Below are positions 16,225 through 25,498 of a stretch of DNA of 64,000 nt, in pieces (positions within the stretch are counted from its first letter, which is position 1; every line of letters begins with the position of its first letter). The DNA is from Apopatosoma sp963618495 (GTDB taxonomy: Bacteria; Bacillota; Clostridia; Oscillospirales; CAG-272). The notes below the pieces were generated by a model, which was given only the letters and a program-made list of their open reading frames with translations, searched no databases and was not told where the DNA came from. The translations under genes and the position numbers were made by a program. The stretch covers positions 36,681 to 100,680 of the forward strand of contig CAVESF010000004.1 in the NCBI GenBank assembly GCA_963618495.1, written 5' to 3'.

Positions 16225-17574
16225 TTACTTAACTTCCGCCGAACCGATAAGGTCATAATCGACGGTATTTTCTATTTTCACATCTACAAATTCGCCCGGG
16301 TGAATGCGTCTCTTGCCGAGTTTATTTTTGAAATAAATTTTCGTATCGATATCGGGCGCGTCGCCGTATCCTCTGCCGTAATAAATCTCGGCTACGGGGT
16401 CGTATGCCTCGCAGAGAACCTTCAGCGTTTTGCCTATCATCTTTTTGTTCTTCTCGTCCACGACTTCAAGCTGGGTGCGCATGATGATATCGTATCTGTC
16501 CTGCTTGGTCTGCTCGTCTGTTTGGTCGGGCATATCGTAGGCGGGAGTATCCTCCTCGCGCGAATATGTAAAGGCTCCGAGGCGGTCGAATTTCGTATTC
16601 TTCACAAATTCGCAAAGCTCTGAGAAATCCGCTTCCGTCTCGCCCGGGAAGCCGACTATGACAGTCGTTCTGATGCAGGCATCGGGAACGGCTTCGCGCA
16701 GGCGGGCTATCGTATTTTCTATCATCTTGCGGTCGCCGTGCCTGTTCATACGGGAAAGCACGCTGTCGCTGATATGCTGTATCGGCAGGTCGATGTATTT
16801 TACCACGCGGGGATTATCGCGGATTTCCGCTATCAGTTCATCCGTTATCTTGTCGGGGTAGCAATAGAGCAGGCGAATCCACGGGATATCCGTTTCCTCC
16901 GTGATGCGGTGAACAAGCTTGGAAAGCTTGTATTCGCCATAGAGGTCAAGCCCGTAGCGCGAGGTATCCTGCGCTATGATGTTCAGCTCCTTTACTCCGA
17001 GCGCCTCCATTTCCTTTGCTTCGGCGATGATATCCTCCATCTGGCGGCTGCGGAAACCGCCGCGGATAAGAGGGATTGCGCAGTAGGTACAGCGGTTGTC
17101 ACAGCCCTCGGCTACCTTAAGATATGCCGTATATTCGGGCGTTGTTACTATTCTGTCGCCGCCGAGCGGAGATTTTTCCTTATCGCCGAAAGCGGAGAAT
17201 TTTTCTCCCGCGGCAACGGCGTCGACAGCCTTGACTATATCGGAGATACTGCCTACTCCGAGTACGGCGTCCACCTCGGGCATCTCCTCGAAAATCTGCT
17301 TGCCGTAGCGCTGGGCAAGGCAACCTGTGACTACTATGCCGCGGAGCTTGCCATGCTGCTTGAGCCATGCGATATCGAGAATGCTGTCTATGGATTCCTG
17401 CTTTGCGCTCTCGATGAAAGCGCAGGTATTTACTATCACTATATCGGCTTCCGTCTCCTCGGAAGTTATCTCATAGTCCGCTTTGGCAATGGAGGAAAGC
17501 ATGACCTCCGTGTCGAGCAGGTTTTTCGAGCATCCGAGCGAGGCGAAACCGACTTTTATATTCTTCTTTTCCAT
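16225..17574 (-). CDS. rimO: Ribosomal protein S12 methylthiotransferase
   Basis: This radical-SAM enzyme adds a methylthio group to the conserved aspartate of ribosomal protein S12. The N-terminal domain has the three cysteines of the auxiliary cluster (Cys15, Cys51, Cys85). The radical-SAM motif CDNRCTYC supplies Cys158, Cys162 and Cys165. A C-terminal TRAM domain (about 375-445) closes the 449-residue protein. ATG 17574 is preferred over an upstream TTG because GAGG lies 6 bases before it. It begins just 8 bases after the cysS stop, so the T-box may also control it. Confidence 0.95.
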   Translation of the reverse strand: MEKKNIKVGFASLGCSKNLLDTEVMLSSIAKADYEITSEETEADIVIVNTCAFIESAKQESIDSILDIAWLKQHGKLRGIVVTGCLAQRYGKQIFEEMPEVDAVLGVGSISDIVKAVDAVAAGEKFSAFGDKEKSPLGGDRIVTTPEYTAYLKVAEGCDNRCTYCAIPLIRGGFRSRQMEDIIAEAKEMEALGVKELNIIAQDTSRYGLDLYGEYKLSKLVHRITEETDIPWIRLLYCYPDKITDELIAEIRDNPRVVKYIDLPIQHISDSVLSRMNRHGDRKMIENTIARLREAVPDACIRTTVIVGFPGETEADFSELCEFVKNTKFDRLGAFTYSREEDTPAYDMPDQTDEQTKQDRYDIIMRTQLEVVDEKNKKMIGKTLKVLCEAYDPVAEIYYGRGYGDAPDIDTKIYFKNKLGKRRIHPGEFVDVKIENTVDYDLIGSAEVK

Positions 17575-17582
17575 TTTGCGCC

Positions 17583-18983
17583 TCAATTCATTTTGTAGGT
17601 TGTTCCCGTCGGGCTGTCAATTAGCGTGACGCCCATCGCGGCAAGCTCGTTTCTTATAGCGTCAGCCTTAGCGTAATCTTTCTGCTTTTTTGCCCCGGCG
17701 CGTTCGGCTATTTTATCGAGGATGAAGCCGTGATTCTCGGGGAAAATCTCGTCCTCTTTCTCTTCGGGCTTTGCCAGGTCGAGCGAAAGCACGCGGTCAT
17801 AATCCTCGATTAACGCAAGCTTCGTCGCGTCGTTTGTATCGAGCTTGAGCGCGTCGTAAACGGCGGTCAGTCCGAGCGATGTATTCAGGTCATAGCTCAT
17901 CTTATCGATGAAATCCGCTTTCGCCGCGTCAAAAACAGCTTTGTCCACCTCGCCGTCTCTTCCAAGCGACAAAACTCTCTTGCGCAGCTTCGTATATGCG
18001 GCGCTTGCATTGTCAAGCGCTTCGTAGCTGAATGTGAGCGGCTTGCGGTAATGCGACTGCAGGCAGAAAAGCCTGTATGCGAGCGGATTGTAGCCCTTGC
18101 TCTCCAGCAGAGAGACGGTGAGAAATTCGCCCTTGGATTTGCTCATCTTGCCCGTTTCGTCATTGAGGTGCTGAACATGGAACCAGTAGTTGCACCATTT
18201 GTGACCGAAGTATGCCTCGCTCTGCGCTATTTCGTTTGTATGATGCGGGAATATATTGTCCACGCCGCCGCAGTGGATATCGAGATATTCGCCGAGATAT
18301 TTTGCCGAGATGCCCGAGCATTCGATATGCCAGCCCGGATAGCCCAAACCCCACGGGCTCTCCCATTTCAGCTCCTGCGAATCGAATTTCGATTTTGTAA
18401 ACCACAGCACGAAATCGCTCTTGTTCTTTTTGTTTGTGTCCTCGTCCACATCGTCGCGCACGCCTACTTTAAGTTCCTCATTGCTGTGACCGGAGAGGGC
18501 ATAGTAATCGTTTGCCTTTGATGTGTCGAAGTAAACATTTCCCTCGGCAAGATACGCATAGCCCTTGTCAAGCAGGGTCTGCACCATGCCGATGAAGGTA
18601 TCGACGCAGCTTGTCGCGGGGACGACAATCTCCGGCTTCTTTATATTCAGTTTGTCGCAGTCGGAGAAAAATGCGTCGGTATAATATTTTGCGATTTCAA
18701 GCACGGTCTTGTGCTCGCGCTTTGCGCCCTTGAGCATTTTGTCCTCGCCTGTGTCGCCGTCGCTTGAGAGGTGACCGACATCGGTGATGTTCATGGCGCG
18801 CTTTACATCATAGCCGTAGTAGCCGAGAAATTTCTCGAGCACATCTTCCATGATATATGTGCGCAGATTGCCTATATGCGCGAAGTGATAGACTGTGGGT
18901 CCGCAGGTGTACATGCGGACGGTATTTCCCTCATGCGGGATAAATTCCTCTATCTGCTTTGTCAGTGTATTATAGAGCTTCAT
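17583..18983 (-). CDS. cysS: Cysteinyl-tRNA synthetase
   Basis: This class I synthetase charges tRNA-Cys. The HIGH-type motif is in YHFAHIGNLRTY and KMSKS is in GKMSKSKGEF. Zinc ligands include the Cys of CGPTVY and those in CSGISA and the HHTNEIAQSE region. The 466-residue length is normal, with an anticodon-binding C-terminal domain. It is preceded by a T-box leader, so expression should rise when uncharged tRNA-Cys accumulates. It is followed by rimO and a GNAT gene on the same strand. Confidence 0.97.
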   Translation of the reverse strand: MKLYNTLTKQIEEFIPHEGNTVRMYTCGPTVYHFAHIGNLRTYIMEDVLEKFLGYYGYDVKRAMNITDVGHLSSDGDTGEDKMLKGAKREHKTVLEIAKYYTDAFFSDCDKLNIKKPEIVVPATSCVDTFIGMVQTLLDKGYAYLAEGNVYFDTSKANDYYALSGHSNEELKVGVRDDVDEDTNKKNKSDFVLWFTKSKFDSQELKWESPWGLGYPGWHIECSGISAKYLGEYLDIHCGGVDNIFPHHTNEIAQSEAYFGHKWCNYWFHVQHLNDETGKMSKSKGEFLTVSLLESKGYNPLAYRLFCLQSHYRKPLTFSYEALDNASAAYTKLRKRVLSLGRDGEVDKAVFDAAKADFIDKMSYDLNTSLGLTAVYDALKLDTNDATKLALIEDYDRVLSLDLAKPEEKEDEIFPENHGFILDKIAERAGAKKQKDYAKADAIRNELAAMGVTLIDSPTGTTYKMN

Positions 18984-19014
18984 GGTAAAAATTTTCCTTC
19001 CTGTTTCTATTTTT

Positions 19015-19220
19015 GCAAAGAAAACAAAACGCCCCTGCCGGCATATTGCCGACAGAGGCGAAAAATCGCGGTTCCACTCTGCTTTTGTAGCTCATTTTCC
19101 CTTAACGCGGGAAACGGATGCGTTTTTGCCGCATCGGCTCGCAGGCGCAGCCGCCGGAGGAATATGCCGCGGAGCTTTCAGCCTGCGACTCCGCTCTCTT
19201 TTATCCGCATATCCGAAACC
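19015..19220 (-). promoter_or_regulatory. T-box riboswitch leader of cysS
   Basis: Read on the minus strand, the leader has the stem-I entry AAGAGAGCGGAG (19200 downward), TGC triplets in the 19140-19150 region that could serve as cysteine specifier, the T-box core AGAGTGGAACCGCG (19080-19067) and an intrinsic terminator CGCCTCTGTCGGCAATATGC followed by a mirrored arm and TTTTGTTTT (19060-19019). Binding of uncharged tRNA-Cys should favour the antiterminator. It fills the whole pckA-cysS gap. The exact specifier was not resolved. Confidence 0.9.
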
Positions 19221-19268
19221 GGCATTTTCCTGTTCATCGCCGTGATTTGTTGTGTTTTATTTATGCAC

Positions 19269-20840
19269 TTATGCGCGGGGACCTGCGTTTACGATGTTCT
19301 CGGGCATATCCGCGTACTTCTTGAAGTTCTCGTGGAATTTCTCTGCGAGAGTCTTCGCGGAAGCTTCGTATGCCGCCTTGTCTGTCCATACATTCTTGGG
19401 ATCGAGAATCTCTGCGGGTACATTCGGGCAGGTCTTGGGAACATATACATTGAAGATGGGATCAAGTGTGTACTCCACGTCGTTGAGTTCGCCTGCGAGA
19501 GCAGCGGAAACCATAGCGCGCGTATATTTGAGCTTCATTCTCGGAACATCGCCCGCCTTGCCGCCGCACCAGCCCGTATTTACAAGGAATACGTTAGCGC
19601 CTGTTTCTTTCAGCTTCTCGCCGAGCATTGTAGCGTAAACGCTCGGATTGAGAGGGAAGAAAGGAGCGCCGAAGAGCGTGGAGAATGTTGTCACAGGCTC
19701 TGTGATGCCGCGCTCTGTGCCTGCAAGCTTGGAGGTATAACCGGAAACGAAGTGGTACATAGCCATATCGTTGTCAAGCTTTGCGATGGGAGGGAGAACG
19801 CCGAAAGCATCTGCTGTGAGGAAAATGATTGTCTTGGGCTGACCGCCTACGCCGGGAATAGCGGCATTGGGGATATAGTTTATCGGATAGCCTGCGCGTG
19901 TGTTCTCTGTGAGAGAACCGTCGTCATAATCGGGCTTGCCGTTTTCATCGATGATAACATTCTCGAGAAGAGAACCGAATTTGATGGCGTTGTAGATTTC
20001 CGGCTCATGCTCTTCCTTGAGGTTGATGCACTTTGCGTAGCAACCGCCCTCGATATTGAAGATACCATCTGCCGACCAGCCGTGCTCGTCATCACCGATG
20101 AGCTTTCTTGCGGGGTCTGCGGAAAGCGTTGTCTTACCTGTTCCGGAGAGACCGAAGAATACGGCGGAATCACCTGCTTCGCCGATATTTGCGGAGCAGT
20201 GCATGGAGAGAAGACCCTGCTTGGGAAGAACATAGTTCATAACGGAGAATACGCTCTTCTTTATTTCGCCGGAATACTGGCTTCCCGCGATAAGAACAAG
20301 ATGAGCCTCATAGTCGATGGCGATGAGCGCCTCGCTGTGAGTACCGTCAACCTCGGGGATGCACTTGAAGCCCGGAGCCGCGATTATTTCAAAATCGGGC
20401 GTGTATGTTTCAAGCTCTTCCTCTGTGGGACGGATAAGAAGCTGATGAATGAAGAGATTCTGGGAAGCAAGCTCGTTTACTATACGGAATTTCTTCGTAT
20501 ACTTGGGATCTGCGCCTGCAAAACCATCGAATACATAGAGTTCCTTATTCTGGAGATATGCGAGCATTTTTGCCTTGATGGCATCGAATTTTTCTTTGGA
20601 TATGGGTCTGTTTATCTTGCCCCAGTAGATATCGTCGTGTACTGCGGGAGTATCAACGATGAATTTGTCTTCGGGGGAACGACCTGTGTATTTACCTGTC
20701 TTAACGACAAGTGCGCCTGTATCGGAAAGAACACCCTCGCCGTTTGCAAGAGCCTTTTCCGTAAGAGTTGCGGGACTGAGATTGCGATAAACCTTGCCGT
20801 CGCCTGCTATTCCGAGTTCAATGGGTTTGATTTCTCTCAT
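19269..20840 (-). CDS. pckA: Phosphoenolpyruvate carboxykinase (ATP)
   Basis: This cytosolic enzyme interconverts oxaloacetate and PEP using ATP/ADP, and in anaerobes often runs in the CO2-fixing direction. The kinase P-loop FGLSGTGKTTLS is at about 229-240, with the KYTGRSPEDKF and HGWSADGIFN signatures of the ATP type. It is 523 residues long, as expected. Its codons look biased toward those of highly expressed genes. GGAGGAATTTATT precedes the ATG. A promoter lies 69 bases upstream. Confidence 0.97.
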   Translation of the reverse strand: MREIKPIELGIAGDGKVYRNLSPATLTEKALANGEGVLSDTGALVVKTGKYTGRSPEDKFIVDTPAVHDDIYWGKINRPISKEKFDAIKAKMLAYLQNKELYVFDGFAGADPKYTKKFRIVNELASQNLFIHQLLIRPTEEELETYTPDFEIIAAPGFKCIPEVDGTHSEALIAIDYEAHLVLIAGSQYSGEIKKSVFSVMNYVLPKQGLLSMHCSANIGEAGDSAVFFGLSGTGKTTLSADPARKLIGDDEHGWSADGIFNIEGGCYAKCINLKEEHEPEIYNAIKFGSLLENVIIDENGKPDYDDGSLTENTRAGYPINYIPNAAIPGVGGQPKTIIFLTADAFGVLPPIAKLDNDMAMYHFVSGYTSKLAGTERGITEPVTTFSTLFGAPFFPLNPSVYATMLGEKLKETGANVFLVNTGWCGGKAGDVPRMKLKYTRAMVSAALAGELNDVEYTLDPIFNVYVPKTCPNVPAEILDPKNVWTDKAAYEASAKTLAEKFHENFKKYADMPENIVNAGPRA

Positions 20841-20908
20841 AATAAATTCCTCCTCGGCGGGTTGTCATTTTGCAAAAAACCAAATTTCCGCCTTATAATT
20901 ACGATTCG

Positions 20909-20937
20909 ATTATATCACACAAAATCGGAATTGTAAA
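20909..20937 (-). promoter_or_regulatory. Promoter of pckA
   Basis: TTTACA (20937-20932) and TATAAT (20914-20909) are 17 bases apart on the minus strand. A 70-base leader follows. Confidence 0.85.
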
Positions 20938-20984
20938 TAGCTTTAATGTAAAAAATCAAGAAAGTTAACATAGCGTTCATACGC

Positions 20985-21255
20985 AAGGGCGGCGATGGCG
21001 ATTCTGCACGGGATTGGCTGTAACCGCACAACAGCTCGTGCCGAGACAGGGTAAGCCTACCTCTACAGGATAAAAGCCAAGCGTAGCCATCACCCAAAAA
21101 ATATGCACTTTGTCCTGTCAGCGCACTTACTTAGCCCACGATGCCCCGTCTCGGCGACGCCAACACACATGCTCCGCATATGTGTCAATCCCCGTCTCGG
21201 CGACGCCTTCCCCAAAAGGCGGGCGAAAACTTTTTTATGGTGAGCTAAAATTTTT
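20985..21255. repeat. Mosaic intergenic repeat block 3
   Basis: The gap between pckA and the PAP2 gene holds GCCGAGACAGGGTAAGCC, the CCCACGATGCCCCGTCTCGG module, an ACACATGCTCCGCATATGTG palindrome between two copies of CCCGTCTCGGCGACGCC, and the CCAAAAGGCGGGCGAAAACT module. Bases 20940-20985 show nothing recognisable. Confidence 0.65.
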
Positions 21256-21278
21256 AAAAGGCGGATTAAAAGGCAGAT

Positions 21279-21308
21279 AAAAAAGCCGATGTCATTCGGC
21301 TTTTTTTG
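21279..21308 (-). terminator. Terminator of the ROK-PAP2 operon
   Basis: GCCGAATGACATCGGC followed by a T-run on the minus strand overlaps the end of the PAP2 gene. Confidence 0.75.
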
Positions 21309-22158
21309 CATATGCTTTTTTGAGAATCAATCGTGCGGCTTCCGTCGCGGCAAAAGAAATATAAAATCCTACCGTTATATCCGAGAGAAAATGCGCACCG
21401 ATAAAAATACGGCTTATTGCCATCGCTACGGTGCATATTCCTATCACAACATATGAAGTCACGACGGTTTTTCTGCTTTTGCCTGTCGCCGCAAGCCATA
21501 GCGGAAAGGCGAAAATTATCGCCATATTTGCCGTATGTCCCGATGGAAACGAATTATATCCCGAGAAGAAATCAATCTTATGCCACGGCATGAAGCGCGA
21601 TATGTCTTCTCCGAAATCGCGGAAGCGGATTCTGCCCCAGAGCATTTTCATAAACTGCACCGTGATAAGCACGGCAAGAGCGGCAAAAAACGTCACAAGC
21701 GCGGGAACAAAAAGCTCCGCGAGAGTTTTTTCGGGGATTATTGCCGTCAGGCGCGTTATGACAAGCGCAAGCGACGCGGGTATCATAATGCACGATATGA
21801 GAAATGCCGCGCGGTATTCTTCAAAGGGCTTCAGCGTCGCGCGGACGCAATAGAGCATGAGTATGTATTCGAGGGCAAAGCCCGAGAGCCGCCATGCAAG
21901 TGAGCGGTATTTTTCTGTCCTTGCCGAGAGAGACCTCACTATTATCGCCGCGGCAAAAGAACCGAAAACCGGTCCCGGCCATTCTCCGATAACCTGCAAC
22001 GCATAGCTTACTATGCGAAGCTCCGCCGAGTTTTCTCTCGCGTTTACCGCCGCTATGGAAATATCAAGGTCATATGCCGTAGCGATACACATGAGTATCA
22101 CGGAAACGGCACCCATCGCGCAAAGCGGGAAAAAACCGCTTTTTAGAAGTTTTTTCAT
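21292..22158 (-). CDS. PAP2-superfamily membrane phosphatase
   Basis: The 288-residue protein has about six membrane helices and the acid-phosphatase motifs of the PAP2 family: KMLWGRIR, SFPSGHTANMA and SRIFIGAHFLSDI, which supply the catalytic histidines and the phosphate-binding residues. Such enzymes dephosphorylate lipid phosphates, for example undecaprenyl pyrophosphate or phosphatidic acid, at the outer membrane face. Its ATG overlaps the ROK gene stop (ATGA). The substrate is not determined. Confidence 0.85.
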   Translation of the reverse strand: MKKLLKSGFFPLCAMGAVSVILMCIATAYDLDISIAAVNARENSAELRIVSYALQVIGEWPGPVFGSFAAAIIVRSLSARTEKYRSLAWRLSGFALEYILMLYCVRATLKPFEEYRAAFLISCIMIPASLALVITRLTAIIPEKTLAELFVPALVTFFAALAVLITVQFMKMLWGRIRFRDFGEDISRFMPWHKIDFFSGYNSFPSGHTANMAIIFAFPLWLAATGKSRKTVVTSYVVIGICTVAMAISRIFIGAHFLSDITVGFYISFAATEAARLILKKAYAKKAE

Positions 22159-23132
22159 TTTGTTTTTATTTCCGCTTTCGCAAGGGCTGCGGCACCGACT
22201 ATAGCCGCGTCGTTTCCGAGTGCCGCTATGCGAAGGTCGGTGACAAGCGTATGTGTCGCGGAATAAACCTCTTTTTTCGTTTTTTCTATAATCGGTTTCA
22301 TGAGATAATCTCTCTCATTTGAAACACCGCCGCCGATAAGAAATACTTCCGGCTGGAAAATATTGATGAAGTTTGCTATGGCGCAGGCGAGATATGATGT
22401 GTATTCATCCACAACCTCCGCACCCGCCTTATCGCCGGCACGCATCGCGTCAAAAGCCGTTCTGCCGCCCGCATTTTCTATATTTCCGTCGCAGAGGCTC
22501 CACATGAGGCTGTCATGACAAGCCTCCATTTTTTCCTTTGTAATATTGACAAGCGCCGTCGCCGAGCAGTATGCTTCGACGCAGCCCTTTCTGCCGCAGG
22601 AACACTGTCTGCCGCCCATAACCATGACGGTATGACCCAGCTCCGCTCCGCCGAAAGCACAGCCTGTGAGCACCTTGCCGTCAAGTATAACGCCGCCGCC
22701 GACGCCTGTACCGAGCGTTATCATAACGGAGGAAGCAGTGCCTTTTGCGGCACCGCCGACAGCTTCACCGAGCGCTGCCACATTTGCATCGTTGCCGATG
22801 GCAATCTTCTTCTCCGGAATGCCGGAGAAGCGTGAAAACATTTCTCTCATCGGAAAATCGCGGAAGCGGATATTGTTTGCGTATTCCACTATGCCGGTCG
22901 CACCGTTGACCGTTCCGGGAATGGCAATGCCGACGCACGAGATATCGGAGAGCGAAATGCCGATCTTGCCGCAAAGGTCTTTGCAATGCTCCGCCATATC
23001 GGCGGCTATTTCCTCGGGCGGACGCTTTGCCAGCGTCGGGCGCGAACCTTTTATCAGAATATTATAATTTTCGTCAACTATTCCTGCGGCGATATTTGTA
23101 CCGCCAAGGTCAATGCCGAGCGTATATTTCAT
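22155..23132 (-). CDS. ROK-family glucokinase
   Basis: The 325-residue sugar kinase phosphorylates glucose or a related hexose with ATP. Features are the N-terminal phosphate loop GIDLGGTNIAAG, the catalytic region GNDANVAALGEAVGG, GTGVGGGVI and the zinc motif CSCGRKGCVEAYCS. ATG 23132 is chosen because AAGGGGG lies 8 bases upstream; eight extra residues in an upstream frame are not supported. It leads a two-gene operon with the PAP2 phosphatase and has a perfect promoter. Confidence 0.93.
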   Translation of the reverse strand: MKYTLGIDLGGTNIAAGIVDENYNILIKGSRPTLAKRPPEEIAADMAEHCKDLCGKIGISLSDISCVGIAIPGTVNGATGIVEYANNIRFRDFPMREMFSRFSGIPEKKIAIGNDANVAALGEAVGGAAKGTASSVMITLGTGVGGGVILDGKVLTGCAFGGAELGHTVMVMGGRQCSCGRKGCVEAYCSATALVNITKEKMEACHDSLMWSLCDGNIENAGGRTAFDAMRAGDKAGAEVVDEYTSYLACAIANFINIFQPEVFLIGGGVSNERDYLMKPIIEKTKKEVYSATHTLVTDLRIAALGNDAAIVGAAALAKAEIKTK

Positions 23133-23184
23133 AAGAAATCCCCCTTGAAACGACACTTTTTTGTACTTGCCGTTTTCATTTTTG

Positions 23185-23213
23185 ATTATACAATCAAATT
23201 CGTCTCATGTCAA
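23185..23213 (-). promoter_or_regulatory. Consensus sigma-A promoter of the ROK kinase
   Basis: TTGACA (23213-23208) and TATAAT (23190-23185) are 17 bases apart on the minus strand, a perfect core. Confidence 0.9.
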
Positions 23214-23224
23214 GCGGTTTTGCA

Positions 23225-23490
23225 CATTTTTTGCAAAGGACAGCAGGAACGCTTTGCCAACCGTACTTGGCAAAGGTCTTGTCGCCCGTGCTTTGCGATG
23301 GAGGGGGGAGGTTTTTGTGCGTGGTCAGATGGTGTAATATAATAGGAAAGGGATTTTTATGATTCGGGGGAAAACAGTGGTCTCCCGCAAAGAAACATAA
23401 AAAGCTTTTCTTCTTCTTCTTCTTCTTCTTCTTGTACTTTTCCGTGACGAAAAGTAACAAAAGTCATCAAAGAGCGCGTTCCTCTCTCTT
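23225..23490. repeat. Mosaic repeat block 4 with a (TTC)8 microsatellite
   Basis: The gap holds eight TTC units at 23408-23431, then the TTGTACTTTTCCGTGACGAA hairpin and AAAAGTCATCAAAGAGC, modules shared with blocks 1, 2, 7 and 10. The 23225-23400 part shows no gene. Confidence 0.65.
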
Positions 23491-23505
23491 TGAAATCTCT
23501 CCCCC

Positions 23506-23970
23506 TCATCTCGTATGCGCGACGGCGTTTCCCGAGATTCGCGCGGCGAAATTACTGCCCGCCGAAACGGCGAGGGAAAGCAGATACCAGAAGAACGAAT
23601 AAAGCAGGCACACCTGCCCGAGAATCTGAAATTTCATTTCCGAATAGTCCCATATATCGAGATGCAGACCGATATTGACTATACAACCGACGGCAAACTC
23701 CACGGCGGTTATGCACAGCATGCAGACAAAAGCACGCATAAAAATGCTGTGCCGCCGCATTTTTATATTCACAAGATGCATTGCAAGAAAGCAAATTCCA
23801 CCGCAAAGCACCATGCTCCAGTGCGTTCTGCCGCGCCATAGCACCTCAATAAGCCCATAGCCGAAACCGCCGAAAAGAAACATCACCATGCTCTTGCCGA
23901 AATGTCCGATTTCCCTGTCAAAACGCGCATACGGCGCCGGAAAACGAAATTTTCTGCCCGTTCTTTTCAT
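23506..23970 (-). CDS. Small membrane protein of the putative ABC-transporter type IV (CmpB-like) family
   Basis: The 154-residue protein has about four membrane helices. The second half of the first helix carries GFGYGLIEVLWRGRTHWSM, a signature of the family called putative ABC transporter type IV, whose role is unsettled. Its ATG overlaps the stop of the TepA-like protease gene (ATGA), so both are probably translated together. Confidence 0.75.
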   Translation of the reverse strand: MKRTGRKFRFPAPYARFDREIGHFGKSMVMFLFGGFGYGLIEVLWRGRTHWSMVLCGGICFLAMHLVNIKMRRHSIFMRAFVCMLCITAVEFAVGCIVNIGLHLDIWDYSEMKFQILGQVCLLYSFFWYLLSLAVSAGSNFAARISGNAVAHTR

Positions 23971-24680
23971 CTTCCCTCACCTGCCTTTTGCGCATTTTCG
24001 GTGCGCTTCTCCTTTGCCTGCGAACGCAGGAAAGCAATCGCTTCGCGCAGTCCCCCGACCTCGTCGATAAGTCCCAGTTCCGCCGCGCGCGCTCCGTCTA
24101 TCACCGTGCCCATATCAGTGGAAAGCTCGTCCGTATTCATGAGCAGGCGCGTGAGTATACCGCGCTCGATGCGGGAATGCGAAACGATGAAATTCGTCAC
24201 CCGCTCCTGCATACGTGAAAGATTTTCGAAAGCCTGCGGCACGCCGAGCACCGTGCCGTTTATGCGGACGGGATGAAGTGTCATCGTCGCGCTCGGCACG
24301 ACAAACGACCTCCTGCACGAAACCGCGATAGGCACGCCTATCGAATGTCCGCCGCCGAGCACAAGAGAAGCCGTCGGCTTGCTCATTCCCGAGAGAAGCT
24401 CGGCTATGGCAAGTCCCGCCTCCACATCGCCGCCCACGGTATTTATCAGCACGAGCAGACCGTCCACCGCCTCGCTCTCCTCGACGGCAACGAGCAGCGG
24501 CAATATATGCTCGTATTTTGTCGCTTTGCCGCCGCCTGTCAATTCATAATGACCCTCAATCTGTCCGATTATCGTTATGCAATGCAGCGTAAAATCGCCG
24601 TTTTTCGTCACAACCGAACCTCTTTCTTCTATCTTTTCTTCGCTCGTGGCTTCTTTTGCCTCTTTTTTGTCCTCAGACAT
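23967..24680 (-). CDS. ClpP-like serine protease, TepA type
   Basis: The 237-residue cytosolic protein has a charged N-terminal tail (about 1-28) followed by a ClpP/crotonase fold. GGGHSIGVP carries the likely catalytic Ser113 and TLHPVRING the likely His136. Signatures LINTVGGDVEAGLAIAEL and SLVLGGGHSIG match TepA, a Bacillus protein linked to preprotein translocation and spore peptide degradation. ATG 24680 is preferred because GAGGGG lies 7 bases upstream; an upstream extension of 26 residues is rejected. It leads a two-gene operon. Confidence 0.88.
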   Translation of the reverse strand: MSEDKKEAKEATSEEKIEERGSVVTKNGDFTLHCITIIGQIEGHYELTGGGKATKYEHILPLLVAVEESEAVDGLLVLINTVGGDVEAGLAIAELLSGMSKPTASLVLGGGHSIGVPIAVSCRRSFVVPSATMTLHPVRINGTVLGVPQAFENLSRMQERVTNFIVSHSRIERGILTRLLMNTDELSTDMGTVIDGARAAELGLIDEVGGLREAIAFLRSQAKEKRTENAQKAGEGR

Positions 24681-24795
24681 GAATTTCCCCTCGCTTTTTT
24701 CATTGATTTTGCTTTGATTATTCCCAAGTATGGCGCCGCTTTTCAGAAAAAAGAACAATTCTTGCGATTTTTACAAAAAAATTTGATTTTAGTCA

Positions 24796-24824
24796 TTTAC
24801 TTTTGCCGTAAATTGTTTTATAAT
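24796..24824 (+). promoter_or_regulatory. Promoter of the pduL operon
   Basis: TTTACT (24796-24801) and TATAAT (24819-24824) are 17 bases apart. The leader has two small hairpins, CCCG-CAAAA-CGGG and GCGTC-ACACG-GACGC, before the AAAGGA site. Confidence 0.8.
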
Positions 24825-24898
24825 ATATAGGTAAATTGCCCGCAAAACGGGTGAGAACCTAAATTCAGCGTCACACGGACGCGGAAAGGATAAATTCT

Positions 24899-25471
24899 AT
24901 GGAAAACAAAATTTTGGTTGAAACCTCGGCAAGACATGTTCATCTTACAACAGAGGCTGTGGAGGCGCTTTTCGGCAAAGGCTATAAACTCACTGTGAAG
25001 AAACCGCTCAGTCAGCCCGGTCAGTATGCCTGCGAGGAGAGAGTAACCGTTGCAGGTCCCAAGAAGGAGATTGCAAATGTTATCATCCTCGGGCCGGAAA
25101 GAAAAGCTTGCCAGGTAGAGGTATCTCTCACGGATGCCAGAACCCTCGGCGTTTCCGCGCCTGTTCGTGAATCGGGTGATATTGCAGGCTCTGCCGGCTG
25201 CAAGCTCGTAGGCCCCGCAGGAGAATATGAAATAAGCGAAGGCGTTATTGCCGCAAAGCGTCATATTCATCTCACTCCTGAAACTGCCGCCGATCTCGGC
25301 GTTGCTGACAAGGAAATCGTAAGCGTTGCTCTCGATACCGAGCGCAGTCTCGTTTTCGGTGATGTTGTAATCCGCGTAAGCGACAAGTTTGCTCCCGCTA
25401 TGCACATCGATACCGATGAATCGAATGCCGCCTGCGCATTCGGCACATGCTACGGCAAGATAGTAAAATAA
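24899..25471 (+). CDS. pduL: Phosphate propanoyltransferase, PduL type
   Basis: PduL enzymes interconvert acyl-CoA and acyl phosphate, replacing Pta in acetate or propionate formation. The 190-residue protein has the two metal-binding segments of the family, ARHVHLT near residue 12 and KRHIHLTPETAADLG near residue 120. It has no N-terminal extension resembling a microcompartment targeting peptide, so it is probably cytosolic. It heads a three-gene operon with an iron-sulfur scaffold-like protein and a GGGtGRT protein. Codons are biased (AGA, CGT) as in strongly expressed genes. Confidence 0.92.
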   Translation: MENKILVETSARHVHLTTEAVEALFGKGYKLTVKKPLSQPGQYACEERVTVAGPKKEIANVIILGPERKACQVEVSLTDARTLGVSAPVRESGDIAGSAGCKLVGPAGEYEISEGVIAAKRHIHLTPETAADLGVADKEIVSVALDTERSLVFGDVVIRVSDKFAPAMHIDTDESNAACAFGTCYGKIVK

Positions 25472-25498
25472 GAAAATCAAAACAAGGAGAATAAACAA

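Noticed and set aside
18771..20936. 721-residue plus-strand open frame
   Set aside because: It is entirely antisense to pckA and cysS and crosses the T-box; it has no ribosome site and looks like a codon-bias shadow.
24831..24898. Riboswitch in the pduL leader
   Set aside because: Only two small hairpins; too short and without a terminator.
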